Positions 38,000 to 50,549 are shown, counted from the stretch's first letter. The stretch: 64,000 nucleotides of DNA from Hevea brasiliensis (GCF_030052815.1 NC_079494.1:34706467-34770466), one strand, 5' to 3'. Notes: a model not told the origin generated them from the letters alone. Translations and numbers: made by a program.

Positions 38000-38012
38000 T
38001 GGTATCAGAGCC
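38000..38012 (+). promoter_or_regulatory. E6 primer binding site
   Basis: TGGTATCAGAGCC lies five bases inside the 5' LTR and is complementary to the 3' end of initiator-Met tRNA. Confidence 0.9.
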
Positions 38013-38121
38013 AGGTTTAGGCGTTTCTGGGCCTAGATTGAGTCCATACCATGCATTGCATTTGTAAGAGTCGAGGTGACACTAATGCAGATCTATTTGT
38101 CTTTCTTAATTTGAATAGGAT

Positions 38122-39663
38122 ATGGATCCTTCATCTCAAAGAGCAATCGAGGAGGAAGTGGAGAGTCATGCTCCACCTGCAGCAGCTGAGACTGGGGTCA
38201 TGGGAGAACCTACTCCACCAGCTCAAGCAGAGCCTGCTCAGCCTCCACAGGCCATGTTCTAGCAAATGGCTGAATTTTTCAGACAAATGGCTGGGGTAAT
38301 GCCAGCACCACCACCACCACCACCAGCTCCACAGCAGAAATCACACCTGGAAAGGCTAAGAAAGTTTGGGGCAGTGGATTTCTTTGGTAAGAGAGAATAT
38401 GACTCTGTTGCAGCCGAGAATTGGTTGAACAGAATGGGCAGAGTTCTAAAACAACTCCACTGTACCCCAGATCAAAATCTAGAAGCTGTTGTATCTCTGC
38501 TGCAAAACGATGCATATGAATGGTGGGATACGGTGTCTAGTGAAGTGCAGCCAGAAGCTATAACTTGGGACTTCTTTCTCTCCGAATTCAAGAAGAAATA
38601 TGTGGGTACTGTATACCTAGAAGAGAGAAGAAGGGAATTCATTAATCTGAGGCAGAGACAGTTGTCAGTGGCCGAATATGAGAAGGAATTTGTCCGATTG
38701 AGCCGCTATGGAAGGGAGATAATCCCTAATGAAGCTGAAAGGTGCAAGAGATTTGAAGAGGGACTAAATGACAACATAAAGATCCAGCTCACTGCCTTGG
38801 GAATCACAGAATTTACCAAGTTAGTGGAAGCTGCAATAAAGGTTGAAAAAGTAAGAATCAGTGAGCAGACCAGAAGGGATAGACAGCAGAAGAGGGGACC
38901 AGGTCAGTCTAGTTCAGCTCCTGCATCTGGGAAGAAGTTCAAGGGTCCACCTGCACAGAGTTCAGGTTAACCACAAGGTCGTGGTCACCTCGGGGCCCAG
39001 CCACGCTCACCCCTAGGAGAGGTCAGTCCACACCATCAGTGGGCAGCTCTCCAGGGATGGGGTTCAGGGGACCAGCCCCAACATCTTCTGCATGTCCACA
39101 CTGTCTGAAATGGCACAAGGGGGAATGTTGGAGAGTAACTGGTGCCTGTTTAAGGTGTGGCTCGACAGAGCATCAGTTGAAGAACTGTCCACGCAGAACT
39201 ACTACAGCTGCTCTAACACAAGCAGACAGACCTGCTCCTGCACCACAAAGGGGTAGGAAATCTAGCAAATCTGACGCAGTGGGACCATCACGAGGCCTGC
39301 ATCTGAGCCAGCAGAGAGGCCTGATAGCAGACCACCTACCAGAGCCTATGCCATTAGAGCCCAGGAGAAGCAAGATGCCCCGGACATCATCAGGGGTACG
39401 TTCTCCCTCTACAATACACCTGTGCATGCATTGGTGGATCCAGGATCCACTCATTTATATATCTGCATCAACCTACCCGTAGAAAGGGGGATACTAGTAG
39501 GGGAGAGTGACCAAGACATTCTGGTCACTAATCCAATGGCCACAGTGTGGTAGTGAACAAAGTATACAAGGGTTGCCCGTAAAGGATTCAGGGGTATGAA
39601 TTCTTGGCAGACCTAATTGAGTTGCCCTTCCATGAGTTTGACGTGATTTTGGGAATGGACTAG
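38122..39663 (+). pseudogene. E6 gag and protease (stops and frameshifts)
   Basis: A likely start ATG at 38122 (MDPSSQRAIEEEVE). An in-frame TAG at 38263 interrupts before MAEFFRQMAG. The capsid region runs 38266-38967 (AAENWLNRMGRVLKQLHC, LLQNDAYEWWDT). A TAA at 38968-38970 and a frameshift follow. The zinc knuckle CLRCGSTEHQLKNC (39150-39195) is a complete CCHC motif in another frame. The protease-like VDPGSTH (about 39430) is in a third frame. Gag packages RNA; the protease would cut the polyprotein. Confidence 0.85.
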
Positions 39664-42600
39664 TTGTCACGTCATCAGGCAATAGTTGATTGCAAATTGA
39701 AGAGAATTTCTTTGAAAACTTCTGAGGGTAATGAGATCATAGTTGTGGGGGAAAGGACAGATTTCTTGTCCAATGTCATCTCAGCCACAGTTGCAAGAAG
39801 AATGATGAGAAAAGGCTGTGAAGCCTACCTAGCACATGTGGTGGATACTAGGCAGGCTAAGCCAAACCTGAGTGACATACCCACAGTAAAAGACTTCCCA
39901 GATGTGTTTCCTGAAGAATTGCCTGGTTTGCCACCAGAAAGGGAAGTCGAATTTGCTATTGAGACACTGCCGGGTACAGCACCAATATCTATTGCTCCTT
40001 ATAGGATGGCACCCATAGAATTGAAGGAACTGAAAACTCAGTTGCAAGAGTTGCTTGATAAGGGGTTCATACGCCCCAGTGTGTCACCATGGGGAGCTCC
40101 AGTGCTGTTTGTAAAAAAGAAGGATGGGACTTTGAGGCTATGTATCGATTACCGGCAGTTGAATAAAGTGACTATGAAGAACAAATATCCGTTGCCTAGA
40201 ATTGATGATCTGTTTGATCAGTTGAAGGGAGCAGGAGTATTTTCTAAGATTGATCTCAGATCAGGGTATCATCAGTTGAGGGTGAAGGATGCAGATGTGC
40301 CAAAGACTGCATTCAGGACCCGATATGGGCGTTATGAGTTTCTGGTGATGCCCTTTGGCCTAACAAATGCACCAGCAGCATTCATGGACCTTATGAACCG
40401 TATCTTCCATCCACACTCAGATCGGTTCGTAGTGGTCTTTATTGATGATATTTTGGTGTATTCCAAGACCAGTGAAAAACATGATGAGCATTTGAGGATT
40501 GTTCTGCAAACCCTGAGAGAAAAGGAGCTGTATGCTAAGTTATACAAGTGTGACTTCTGGTTGAATGAGATTGCATTCCTTGGACACATAGTGTCAGCTG
40601 ATGGGATTAGAGTGGATCCCAAGAAAATAGAAGCAGTGATGGAATGGAAGCCTCCCAGAAATACAACTGAGGTCAGAAGCTTCTTGGGGCTAGCTGGGTA
40701 TTACAGAAGATTTGTGAAGGGATTTTCCTTAATAGCTGCTCCAATGACCAAGCTGTTACACAAGAACGTCAGATTTGACTGGAATAACAAGTGTCAGACC
40801 AGTTTTGAGAAGTTGAAGGCTATGTTGACAGAGGTACCAGTGTTAACACAGCCAATGTCAGGAAAGGACTTTGTGGTCTACAGTGATGCCTCACATAATG
40901 GGTTAGGGTGTGTATTGATGCAAGAGGGGAAGGTGGTCACTTATGCTTCCAGACAGCTAAGGCCACATGAACAGAACTACCCTACCCATGATCTAGAGCT
41001 TGCAGCAATTATCTTCGCACTGAAGATATGGAGGCATTACTTGTATGGTGAAAAGTGCTACATTTACACAGACCACAAGAGTCTAAAATACTTGCCAACT
41101 CAGAAGGAGCTCAACCTTAGACAGAGGCGATGGATTGAGTTCCTGAAGGACTATGATTGTGTAATTGACTACCATCCTGGGAAGGCAAATGTAGTTGCTG
41201 ATGCTTTGAGCAGAAAATCCATGATAACTTTGAGATCATTGAATGCTCGTCTATCTTTGGTTCGAGATGGAGCTATTTTGGCTGAGTTGCAAGTGAGGCC
41301 AAACCTGCTACAGCAGATTTTAGATGGGCAAAAGGCAGATGAAAAGTTAATGGCTATTATGAGCAAAATCCTAGAGGGAAAAGCAATTGACCATGAGGTG
41401 AAAGCAGATGGGTGTCTGTACTACAAAGGAAGACTGTGTGTACCAGATGATGGGGAATTGAAGGCCAGTATTCTAGAAGAGGCACACACCAGTGTATATG
41501 CTATGCACCCAGGAAGTACAAAGATGTATCATGATCTAAAGCTTCAGTATTGGTGGCCTGGTATGAAGAAAGACATAGCTGACTATGTGACTAAATGCTT
41601 GACATGTCAGCAAGTCAAGGCAGAACATCAAGTTCCATCAGGTTTGCTACAGCCTATACGTATTCCTGAATGGAAATGGGATCGGGTCACCATGGATTTT
41701 GTAAGTGGTCTACCTCTCACCCGGAAGAAACATGACGTAGCATGGGTGATAGTGGATAGATTGACAAAGTCAGCACACTTTCTGCCAGTTAGGACTGACT
41801 ACTCACTGGAAAAGTTAGCAGAATTGTATATCAGTGAGATAGTTAGACTGCATGGAATTCCACTTTCCATCATATCTGATCAAGACTCAAGGTTTACATC
41901 GAGATTTTGGAAGAAGTTGCATGAGTCCTTGGGTACACAACTCCACTTCAGCACAGCTTTCCATCCTCAGACGGATGGGCAATCAGAAAGAGTAATCCAG
42001 GTAAACAATTGAACCAATTGAATTAATACAACTATTGAACTAAAATGATAACAATAACATGAAATATATGTCAGGTCCTTGAGGATATGCTGAGGAGTTG
42101 TGTCATTGAGTTTGAGGGAAGTTGGGATAGATACCTCCCACTGGCAGAATTTGCATACAACAATAGCTACCAAGCTAGTATCCAAATGGCCCCATATGAA
42201 GCACTGTATGGGAGGAAATGTAGAACTCCAGTGTGCTGGACTGAATTGGGCGAAGACAACCGGTGGGGCTGACACGTGAAACAGACTGAGGAGAAAGTGA
42301 AACTAATCAAAGCCAATCTGAAAGTTGCCTCAGACAGACAGAAATCTTATGCCGACCTGAAGAGAAAAGAAATAGAATATGCGGTTGGCGACAAAGTGTT
42401 CCTCAAGGTGTCACCGTGGAAGAAGGTATTGAGGTTTGGAAGAAAAGGTAAGTTGAGCCCTAGGTTCATTGGCCCATATGAAGTCATTGAACGTGTGGGT
42501 CCAGTGGCCTATAGGCTAGCTTTACCTCCAGAGTTGGACAAGATTCACAATGTGTTTCACGTATCCATGCTCAGAAGATACCGTCAGATCCTTCACATGT

Positions 42601-42815
42601 CATCTCCAGGGAAGAAATTGAAATACTACCGGATTTGACTTATGAAGAAGAACCTCTATGGATCCTGGCTCGGGAAGTAAAAGAGTTGAGAAATAAGCGG
42701 ATTCCACTGGTGAAAGTGCTTTGGAGGCACCACAACACCGAAGAGGCAACTTGGGAAAGTGAAGAGACGATGAGGCAACAGTTCCCTCAACTGTTTGCAT
42801 CAGGTAAATTTTGAG
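39664..42815 (+). CDS. E6 pol: RT, RNase H, integrase, chromodomain
   Basis: Open for 782 codons (39664-42012), the longest frame in the window; the true start lies upstream in the broken protease. [21 protein letters not shown] and [14 protein letters not shown]. RNase [18 protein letters not shown] and [11 protein letters not shown]. Integrase: zinc region [16 protein letters not shown], core [24 protein letters not shown] and DGQSERVIQ, where a 74-bp intron-like break follows. After it come [16 protein letters not shown], a stop at about 42270, [16 protein letters not shown], a frameshift near 42580 and the chromodomain ([32 protein letters not shown]). It probably encodes the mobility enzymes but is no longer fully open. 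Confidence 0.9.
42001..42074 (+). other. Likely spliceosomal intron in E6 integrase
   Basis: A 74-bp AT-rich insertion begins GTAAACAATTG and ends ATATGTCAG. It lies exactly between the codons for VIQ and VLEDML, so splicing would leave the frame unchanged (phase 0). Translating through it gives a stop after two further codons. E0 has a 91-bp GT-AG break at the same place. Confidence 0.75.
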
Positions 42816-42830
42816 GACGAAATTTAAATT

Positions 42831-42843
42831 AGAGGGGAAGAGT
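42831..42843 (+). promoter_or_regulatory. E6 polypurine tract
   Basis: AGAGGGGAAGAGT directly before the 3' LTR. Confidence 0.85.
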
Positions 42844-43012
42844 TGTAACACCCTCCCTGTATCAACTTCGTACATTCTACTGTTCCGATGACCGGTGTCG
42901 GTCCGGACAGCTAGAACGTCCAGAAAAATATTTAAACTAAAGTCAGGAACCATAAATAACTTAAATATTAATAAGAAAAATTTAGTAAAAATTTTAGAAA
43001 TAAAATACAACC

Positions 43013-43067
43013 AAGTTAAACGAGCCGGTGCCCTAGCGATGGGTGACCCAGAGGGAAGTTGCGGTTC
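43013..43067 (+). promoter_or_regulatory. 5S rRNA-like segment in E6 3' LTR
   Basis: AAGTTAAACGAGCC .. AGCGATGGGTGACCCAGAGG, then GAAGTTGCGG. Confidence 0.5.
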
Positions 43068-45296
43068 TCGCAACTAGGAGCCCTAGACCTGGGGGAAAAA
43101 TTATAAAATAATTTTTGGGACTCCAGAGAAGGGTTATTGAGGTTCCCATGGCATTAGAATGCCAAGAAAATACCTAGAAAAATTTTTCAATCAGTACAGA
43201 CAATTTTGACCCGTTAAGCCAAATGGAGGGCATTTTGGTCATTTCGCCTTCAGAGATGATTTTTGGCCGACTTGTCCAGTTAAGTAAATAATTAATATGA
43301 CATAAAATATGAATAAATATTACTAAAAATGAAATTGAAAATGAGTAGTGATGAAAAGAAAAGAAAAATACAATATATGCAATTTATGACATCATTGTGA
43401 TGTCATTTAAAATTGTCCACCAATCACTATACAACCAATACACTTAAAACAAATAAAGAGGCTGAAAATAGACAAAAGAAAATTCATCTTCTTCCTTTGG
43501 ACCAACCAGCCGAAACCCTTTCCCCCATCTCCCTCCATTGATTTCAACCAAAGCTTCAATTCTCTCCTCTTTTCACTATAATTCCTCCTACTCCTTTCAC
43601 TAAAATTTATCCTTGCACCTTGCATAACCTTTTGGCAGTCAAAAAGAAGAAGGAAAGTGAAGTTAAGCTTGGGGAAAATTCTGCCACTTAAAGGTTAGTG
43701 CATCTATATCCCTAAAACTCTTTAATTTCATAATTAGGGACTTGAATTTACTAAGAAATTGTAATTCAAATGGACAAAAACTCATGTGTATGTGTACATA
43801 AATTTCGGCAGCCCTAAGGAAGGAATGACTTTGATTGTTTTAATGGACTTAGAGTGGACTTAAGATGATGTTTAAGGTATATATACACATGTATAGTAAA
43901 TGAGTTAGTAAGTAAAGTATATTGTGAAAACTTATAATGAAAACTAGGGTTTTGAGAAGTGAAAATTTGACTTGGCTTAGGAAATTGTTAGAGAACATTT
44001 TAATGGTCAATTAGCGACCATTTTAGGTAAGTTGACCACAATTTGGACTAAAATATAGCATGGCAAAGTGAATGTGTAGGCTGCCTAGGGACAGCAGCAG
44101 AGTGGTTGAGATTCCAGCCTACTTGGACAGCTATATCTTTGGCTGTGTAGGTCCAATTGGTGTTTAGCCAATTGGACATGAAATTAGACTTATAATGGCA
44201 CATTTTTGCTGTAGAAATCATGCCCAAAAGACCAAAGCAAGTGGACCAAAAGTTGGCCCCAATCCGGATACCCTGCAACAGCACCTGCAGAAATGACCAA
44301 ATGAACAGTAACTATTCATTTAGCCATAACTCACTGTAGATATGGTCAATTGACCTGAAATGTTTACAGAAACAAGTTAAGACATAGACAAACAACTTTC
44401 ATGAAGAAACCTACCCCAAATTATGACCAGAACCTATCCAACCAAGCAGTGGAAGTCACTGTTCATGGTACTGTAGATTTGGTAATTCTGCAGCTTTGGC
44501 AATCTGGCCAGCTGTGGTTTTTGGACCATATCTGGAGTTACAAAACTCCAAATGGAGTGATTCAGAAAAGGAAATTCAACTAGACAAAATAAGGAACAAC
44601 TTTCATGTTTGCCATTTCTTCAAATTCCCACTGTAACAGTGCTTAATGGAATAGTAAACTTAGGCTTCGAAAACTGAAATTTCTGCCCTCTTGGTTTTAA
44701 GTTAGAAATGGTAATGGTGACCAATTCCAACAAGTTTTAAATGCAAAATGTGGTATGTTGGGAGTGCCAAAACCAATGTACCTAATTTCTACCTAAAAGT
44801 CAATATTTTTGTTGACCAATGAGGTGAATAGTGACACCAAAACTTGAAATTCACAAAGTGAAGAATTTAAAAGTTTCAAATGCCCTAGTATACCTAACAA
44901 GATTGGTTTGGATAGTTTGGCATGCCAATAGGGTTCAGTTAGCAGTACTGCACATGGCAATATTCCATTCTGTGATTTCATGGCTTTTAGCCATTCTAAC
45001 CTTGTATTGAGATGTGGCCTCGTGCCTAATATTATTCTGACTTGTTAGCCGCTCATTGCACACCTCGAGATACATATGTGACCGATGGTGTGACGGCCCG
45101 AGGTACTTGATACCCAGTGCCAGTTTACCCGTTTATCCAATCCAGTCGTCTAGTATAGGTTACTTGGGCAACCAAATGAATGAAAATGGACAAAGTTAAA
45201 GAAATAAATGAATATAACAGATACAAAACAAATGAGACATATACATCAAATACATATTTATTTTCTGCTATTTTCTTGTATTTTGTTATTGCACCA

Positions 45297-45334
45297 CTAA
45301 GCATCATTGCTTAGCGCATTGCTTTTGCCACGCG
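45297..45334 (+). promoter_or_regulatory. Conserved double hairpin in E6 3' LTR
   Basis: CTAAGCATCATTGCTTAG (perfect stem), then CGCATTGCTTTTGCCACGCG. Stem 2 has one mismatch relative to the partner LTR. Confidence 0.6.
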
Positions 45335-45932
45335 TAGGTACTGGAGATACAGATCGTGAGCCCAGTAGACCGCAGACTGGGTGAGTCCATCCTGCAGCTT
45401 ACGCATGCTGTCCGTGTCACCTCAACTTCTGCAGTGCATTGGTAGGGCACTAGGTGTCATTTTGTCATTTTGTAACTAAATTTTTATTTTTTCATATGTA
45501 TTTAGAATTATGTAATATATTTTGATGTTCATGTAAATTATGAAAATTGTATTTGTGAATGGAAAAGTAAATATATAATTGTGATTTATACTTGATTATC
45601 ACATGTGATGGATGATTGAGAACTGAAATTGAGAAATGTTGTTGAGATTTTGATATTGGAGTTTGAGATGATGAGACATGAATATTGGAAGTGTTTTTCA
45701 CAGGTTCCGAAGAACTGTTTTCTCCATTTTTAGCCGGTACTCTGCCGGATTTTCCTTTAAATTTTCGAAACCTCAAATAAATAATAATTTTGATAAATGG
45801 CTTAAATAAATTATATTTCATAAACTATATTCAAAACTATGACAAAAATTAATTAAGTTAAAATAAAGGGTGTCGATACACCGTTTGACATTGCTTACTC
45901 GGATATACTGTACACGGGTAAGGGGTGTCAAA

Positions 45933-46807
45933 ATTCTTTACCTGGGGTAGGTAAAGTAAGGACAAGAGCTTCAGTCAAACACCTCTTCAACTCATCAAAA
46001 CTCTGCTGGCATTTATCCATCCACTGAAATTTTACATCTTTCCGAAGTAGCTTGGTCAGTGGAGAAGCCAACATAGAAAACCCTTTCACAAATTGGCGGT
46101 AGTATCCAGCTAAACCCAGAAAACTATGAATTTTGTGATATTCTTCGGTGGCTTCCAATTAAGGATAGCTTCTACCGTGCTGGAATCTACCTTGATCCCT
46201 TCAGCTGACATAACATATCCCAAGAAAGAGATTTCTTTCAGCCAAAATTCACATTTTGACAATTTGGCGTACAGCTGTTTCTCCCATAAGGTCTGTAGTA
46301 CAATCCGCAGATATCTATCATGCTCTTCTGCATTCCTCGAATATATCAAAATATCATCAATAAACACCATAACAAACTGGTCGAGATATGGTCTAAAATA
46401 GTGTTAATCAGATCCATAAAAGCAGTTGGAGCATTAGTTAACCTGAATGGCATTACCAGAAACTTATAATGGCCATATCGAGTTTTGAAAGCAGTTTTTG
46501 GAATACTATGCTCTTGCACTTTCAACTGGTAATAACCAGATCGCAAATCAATTTTGGAGAACACAGCTGCACCCTTCAACTGATCAAACAGATCATCAAT
46601 GTGAGGTAATGGATATCTATTCTTTATTGTCACCTTACTCAACTGTCGATAGTCAATACATAAACGGAGAGTGCCATCTTTCTTCTTAACAAACAATACT
46701 GGCGCTCCCCAAGGTGACACACTAGGGCTGATGAAGCCCTTTTCAAGTAGTTCTTGTAACTGTACTTTCAACTCCTTCAATTCTTTTGGTGCCATTCTAT
46801 ATGGTGT
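45933..46807 (-). pseudogene. E1 reverse transcriptase (pol piece 2 of 4)
   Basis: Minus strand from 46807: [58 protein letters not shown], then the active-site [15 protein letters not shown] (after a frameshift near 46390), and the thumb and connection ending LTLPTPGKE at the E6 junction. It joins 61404 upstream across E7 and 34919 downstream across E6. Confidence 0.92.
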
Positions 46808-47328
46808 TGTCACACCCTACCCCTCCGTAAGGCATAACATCATCCTGTAGTATACCTAATGAATTACCAACTTCGTCTTCTGATAACCCATTAAATACAC
46901 TACAAGGGATTTTAAAACTTTTCTTACTTCTTTTTACAGTGGTGAGCACTATTTACAGGTGTTAAAAATTTTTTGAACTGAAGTGAAACAGCTATCACAT
47001 TTGAATAATTAACAATTTCTACAAAAATTTTGGTAGAGTGCCCTCTATAATTTGAATAAAATAGTTCTTCAAAAACCTGGAAAAAGCACTTCAAATATTT
47101 TTCTCAATTTCAAACTCCAACATCCAAATCAACACAATAAGTTTCTCAACATTTGTCTACTCAATCCACAACAATTTTTCAGTGTTTTCAAAAGCTGAGA
47201 TAAAAGAAATATATCACAATATTTACAAACCAAAATAATTTACAAATTTAGTTTACAATTTTAATGTACAATTTTAATTTATAACTGCCCAAAACTAAGA
47301 ACACTATATACAGACAGTGAACATACAT
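46808..47328 (-). repeat. E7 solo LTR, piece 1
   Basis: LTR end portion on the minus strand. It matches the reverse complement of the last 500 bp of the E8 LTRs. Confidence 0.88.
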
Positions 47329-47503
47329 TGTAACACCCCTAAGTTTGGTAGTGCGTTCTACTGTTCCGGTGACCAATGTTGTCCGGACAGCTAGGATGCC
47401 TAGAACTACACTTCATTATGATTGAGGAGACATAAAATAATGAAATACAAGAAAAGAAAATACAAGAAAAACAAAGGAAAAATAATAGCAAAGAAATGTA
47501 ACC

Positions 47504-47562
47504 AAGTTAAGCGAGCCGATAACCCTAGCGATGGGTGACCGCACCAGGAAGTCACGGTGTGG
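47504..47562 (+). promoter_or_regulatory. 5S rRNA-like segment in E8 5' LTR
   Basis: AAGTTAAGCGAGCC, then AGCGATGGGTGACCGCACC, then AGGAAGTCACGGTGTGG. Here the A-box-like AAGTTAAGCG is identical to the 5S form, and GGAAGTC..GTG also matches. Confidence 0.6.
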
Positions 47563-50510
47563 ACTGTTGACTAGCCCTGGATCGCGGGGAACCCTGAAAA
47601 ATATTTTTAGGACTTAAAGAGACATCAATTGAAGTATAAATATCATTAGAAATATCAAAGAAAAATTAATTAATTAGTACAAAGAAAAGTGAGAAATCGA
47701 AAAATGGACAAAACCCGGTGTTATCGAAAAATTGGGAATGCAACCCGAACAGGGGCATTGTGGTCATTTGACACCCCGAGTTGTCTTTTGACCTAAATGT
47801 CCATTAAAAATAAATAATATTACACTTGGAAAATATAATAAAAAATTAATTTAGGGGTACCTAATGTAAATAGCAAAAATGGAGGGTAAATGGAGTAATT
47901 ATCAATTAAAACATATAATATAGTTTAATTAAGGTGAGTGGACCACTATGGATTAAATTAAATACTAAATGGGCAGGTGTATATCCACTAACCAATCTGC
48001 AATTCATCTTCTTCAATTGATAAGTCCCATTGTCGCATGAAAGCTCAAACCCCTCCCATGGCCTCCCAAATGCATGGCTCATTATACCCATTTTCAAGCT
48101 AGATTTTTGTTTACTTGTCTTCATTAATTTTGATCCTCACACCATGGGCAGTAGATAGGCAGCAAGAAAGGAAAGTTTTTTTTGGAGTTTTGAAGAATTT
48201 CCAAAGTGGTAGGTTTGTGTTTTTTATTTTTGTTTAATTAAAGTTTGTAAGGATGTTATGGGTGTTTGATTTATGGAGAAATTTTTGAGGTTTGATGTTG
48301 AATGGGGATGTGTACTTTTGGCAGCCATGGAAACACTTTGAAGGCAGTTTATTTTTGCTTGTAAATGGTGTATTAAATGATTGATTAAATGTATATTGTG
48401 TATGAAATTGTTTGGGTGATGTATACTTAGTATATGTGAATGTGAATTGAAATTTGAAGCTTGGAAATTAATGGAATGTAAAGATACCATTGCGGCAGTT
48501 TGTTAACTCTTGAGGAATGCTGGAATTCATGCTTGGTTTATGGAATAATGGTGTTGAATTGTGATAGTGGTTATGGCAGTTTGAGGGTATGTATGATGGT
48601 GTGAAGTTGAACATGTAAAAATGTTATGGTTAGGTACTTGAATTGTTGTAATTGAGTTGAAAAATTCTGCACTTTATGGTGTATGTTGAATGTAATTGTA
48701 AGCTGCCAAAATGACCTATAATATGTTGTAAATTATGTTTAGGTTATGGTACAACTAGAATTGACTTGAATGTTGAGTTTGGTAAGTGTTATGAGTGATC
48801 CTTGATGTGTATGAAAGAAATGCAATAAGGCAGTTTGAGTTTTAGGCCTAGAACTTTGAGTGTGTGGCTCCAATTGGTATGAGACCAATTGGTGGTGAAA
48901 CTAGGCACAAAATGTGCCAACTTTCATGAAGGAAGCTTGCCAAAATTCTGCTTGCAAGGTAGCTTGAAAAATGACCAAATCCGGATTAAGTGCAATTGAG
49001 GCCTGAAAATTGACCATTTGGGCAGCAGTTAGTGTTTAGCCCATAACTCACTCAAAACAGGTCCGATTAACCTGAAATTTTTACCATGAATAGTTAAGAC
49101 CCATATCTACAAGTCTTATGAAGACACCAAAGCCCAGAAAGGACCATAAGCAAGTCAAACAGCTTGCACAAGTTCGGCTCCATAAACTAGCCGAACCTAA
49201 AATGACCTAAAGTGACCAATTTTGGTGCAAGTTGTCCAGCAATAGTAAAATGACCATAACTTGGTCTACATAACTCAGAATGACCTGAAATTTTGCCCCG
49301 CGTTCCATAAGACATAAATCTACAAGTTTGTAGTTTTGACCGAAACCCTAAAACCGAGGAAACTAGGTCGTCCGGCTATGTCAAACTAGTATCCTGGAAT
49401 CCAGCAAATGCAAGAAAATGCAGTATACACGGAAATGAATTTGGTAACATGTACCAACCCTAAAACACAATCGAATGTGAAAAATTGGTAACCTTAAAAC
49501 CTAATTTACCTAGAACGCATCGAGGGTCGATATATTAGGTTGATTAAGCAAATACAAGCATTCAGTGAATTACTTATCAAACATTATCGTTAGAGAGAGT
49601 TTAATTAAGTACTGAAACACTTCAAATTGTGTTTCTCAGTTAGCAAAGACTCAGGGAAAGGGAAGGAAACACTGAGTCAAGACCAGGAGACAGTTATCAG
49701 AGGTTTGTGCACAACAGTTATTTGTTTCGAAATTTTCAATTGAAATAAATTATGACTAATTGTATATTATTGTTTCAATTATGGAAATGTGTTTGAATGG
49801 AGACTTATTGCTTGAAAAGCATTGTAAACGGTTTGAAACTGTGGAAAAATTGATTTTGTGTGATTTGTGAAAATTGAAGTTAATTATGAATTGTGTTCCA
49901 TTTTGTGAATGAAATTATGACTTTGGAAATTTATTGGATTCTCACGAATCATTTGAATAAAATGTTTGGAATTGATTTTGTGTTCACACTTAGCATGACA
50001 GTATCATATTATTCCTTCTCCATTTATGGGGTTGTGATCGTTTATTTTCCTTCTCCATTTATGGAGTCATGATCATTTATTTTTCTCCCTCTCTAGTTTA
50101 CCAGTTGAGGTGATCGGATGAGTACTCATTATATAGCTAGCTCCCTTCCTCATTGATTTCGATTAGTGGGGTTGTGATTGCTTTGTCGTGGTGTACAACA
50201 TGGCATTGATTGGAAATTTTGTGTCATGGCTTAAGTTGTGTATGAATTGGCAACACTGTGTTCGTAAATTATTTGACTAAATTGTGTTATTATGAGCTTT
50301 GATAATTTGTGAAATAGAGTTTTAAATTCTTATTGGCATTCACTGTCTTTTGAATTTAACTACGTTTTGATTACTGAGATTTATTGTGATATTGTGTTAA
50401 ATTCCTTATGACATTCATTGTCTTGAATTTAACTATGGTTTTACGTATCTATCATTTAAATGATTTATGAATTGTGATTTAAAGTTGTATTTGGTTAATG
50501 TTGTGCACCA

Positions 50511-50549
50511 CTGAGACATTGTCCCAGCGATAGCTTTTTGTTGCTGTCG
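50511..50549 (+). promoter_or_regulatory. Conserved double hairpin in E8 5' LTR
   Basis: CTGAGACATTGTCCCAG (one mismatch against the partner) followed by CGATAG..CTGTCG. Confidence 0.6.

Larger units (their letters stand above)
34920..45932 (+). mobile_element. E6: complete family-B Ty3/gypsy chromovirus, 11.0 kb
   Basis: LTRs 34920-37994 (ends GGGGTGTCACA) and 42844-45932 (ends GGGGTGTCAAA, last C changed). There is an exact target duplication ATTCT (34915-34919, 45933-45937), a primer site, gag-pol with chromodomain and a polypurine tract. It cuts the RNase H of E1. The first 125 bp of the two LTRs differ at two positions by eye. This is the best-preserved autonomous-type element here, though gag and the end of pol are broken. 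Confidence 0.95.
42844..45932 (+). repeat. E6 3' LTR
   Basis: 3,089 bp, the partner of 34920-37994, with the same landmarks: 5S-like segment 43013-43067 and double hairpin 45297-45334. ORFs such as 42600-43073 and 45492-45821 (opposite strand) are not supported. Confidence 0.93.

Noticed and set aside
39664..42815. Endogenous pararetrovirus (caulimovirus) pol
   Set aside because: LTRs, tRNA primer site, integrase and chromodomain are present; no movement protein or coat protein is seen.
38266..42815. Functional autonomous E6
   Set aside because: Gag has two in-frame stops and frameshifts, and pol is broken near 42270 and 42580, so it cannot make all proteins unaided.
34920..45932. Cassandra TRIM element, because of the 5S-like LTR segment
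   Set aside because: Cassandra elements are short and have no coding region; these have 3-kb LTRs and gypsy gag-pol with a chromodomain.
47504..47562. A true 5S rRNA gene
   Set aside because: Only the 3' half is matched, the spacer between the A-box-like and C-box-like parts is too short, and it sits at a fixed place in every LTR.
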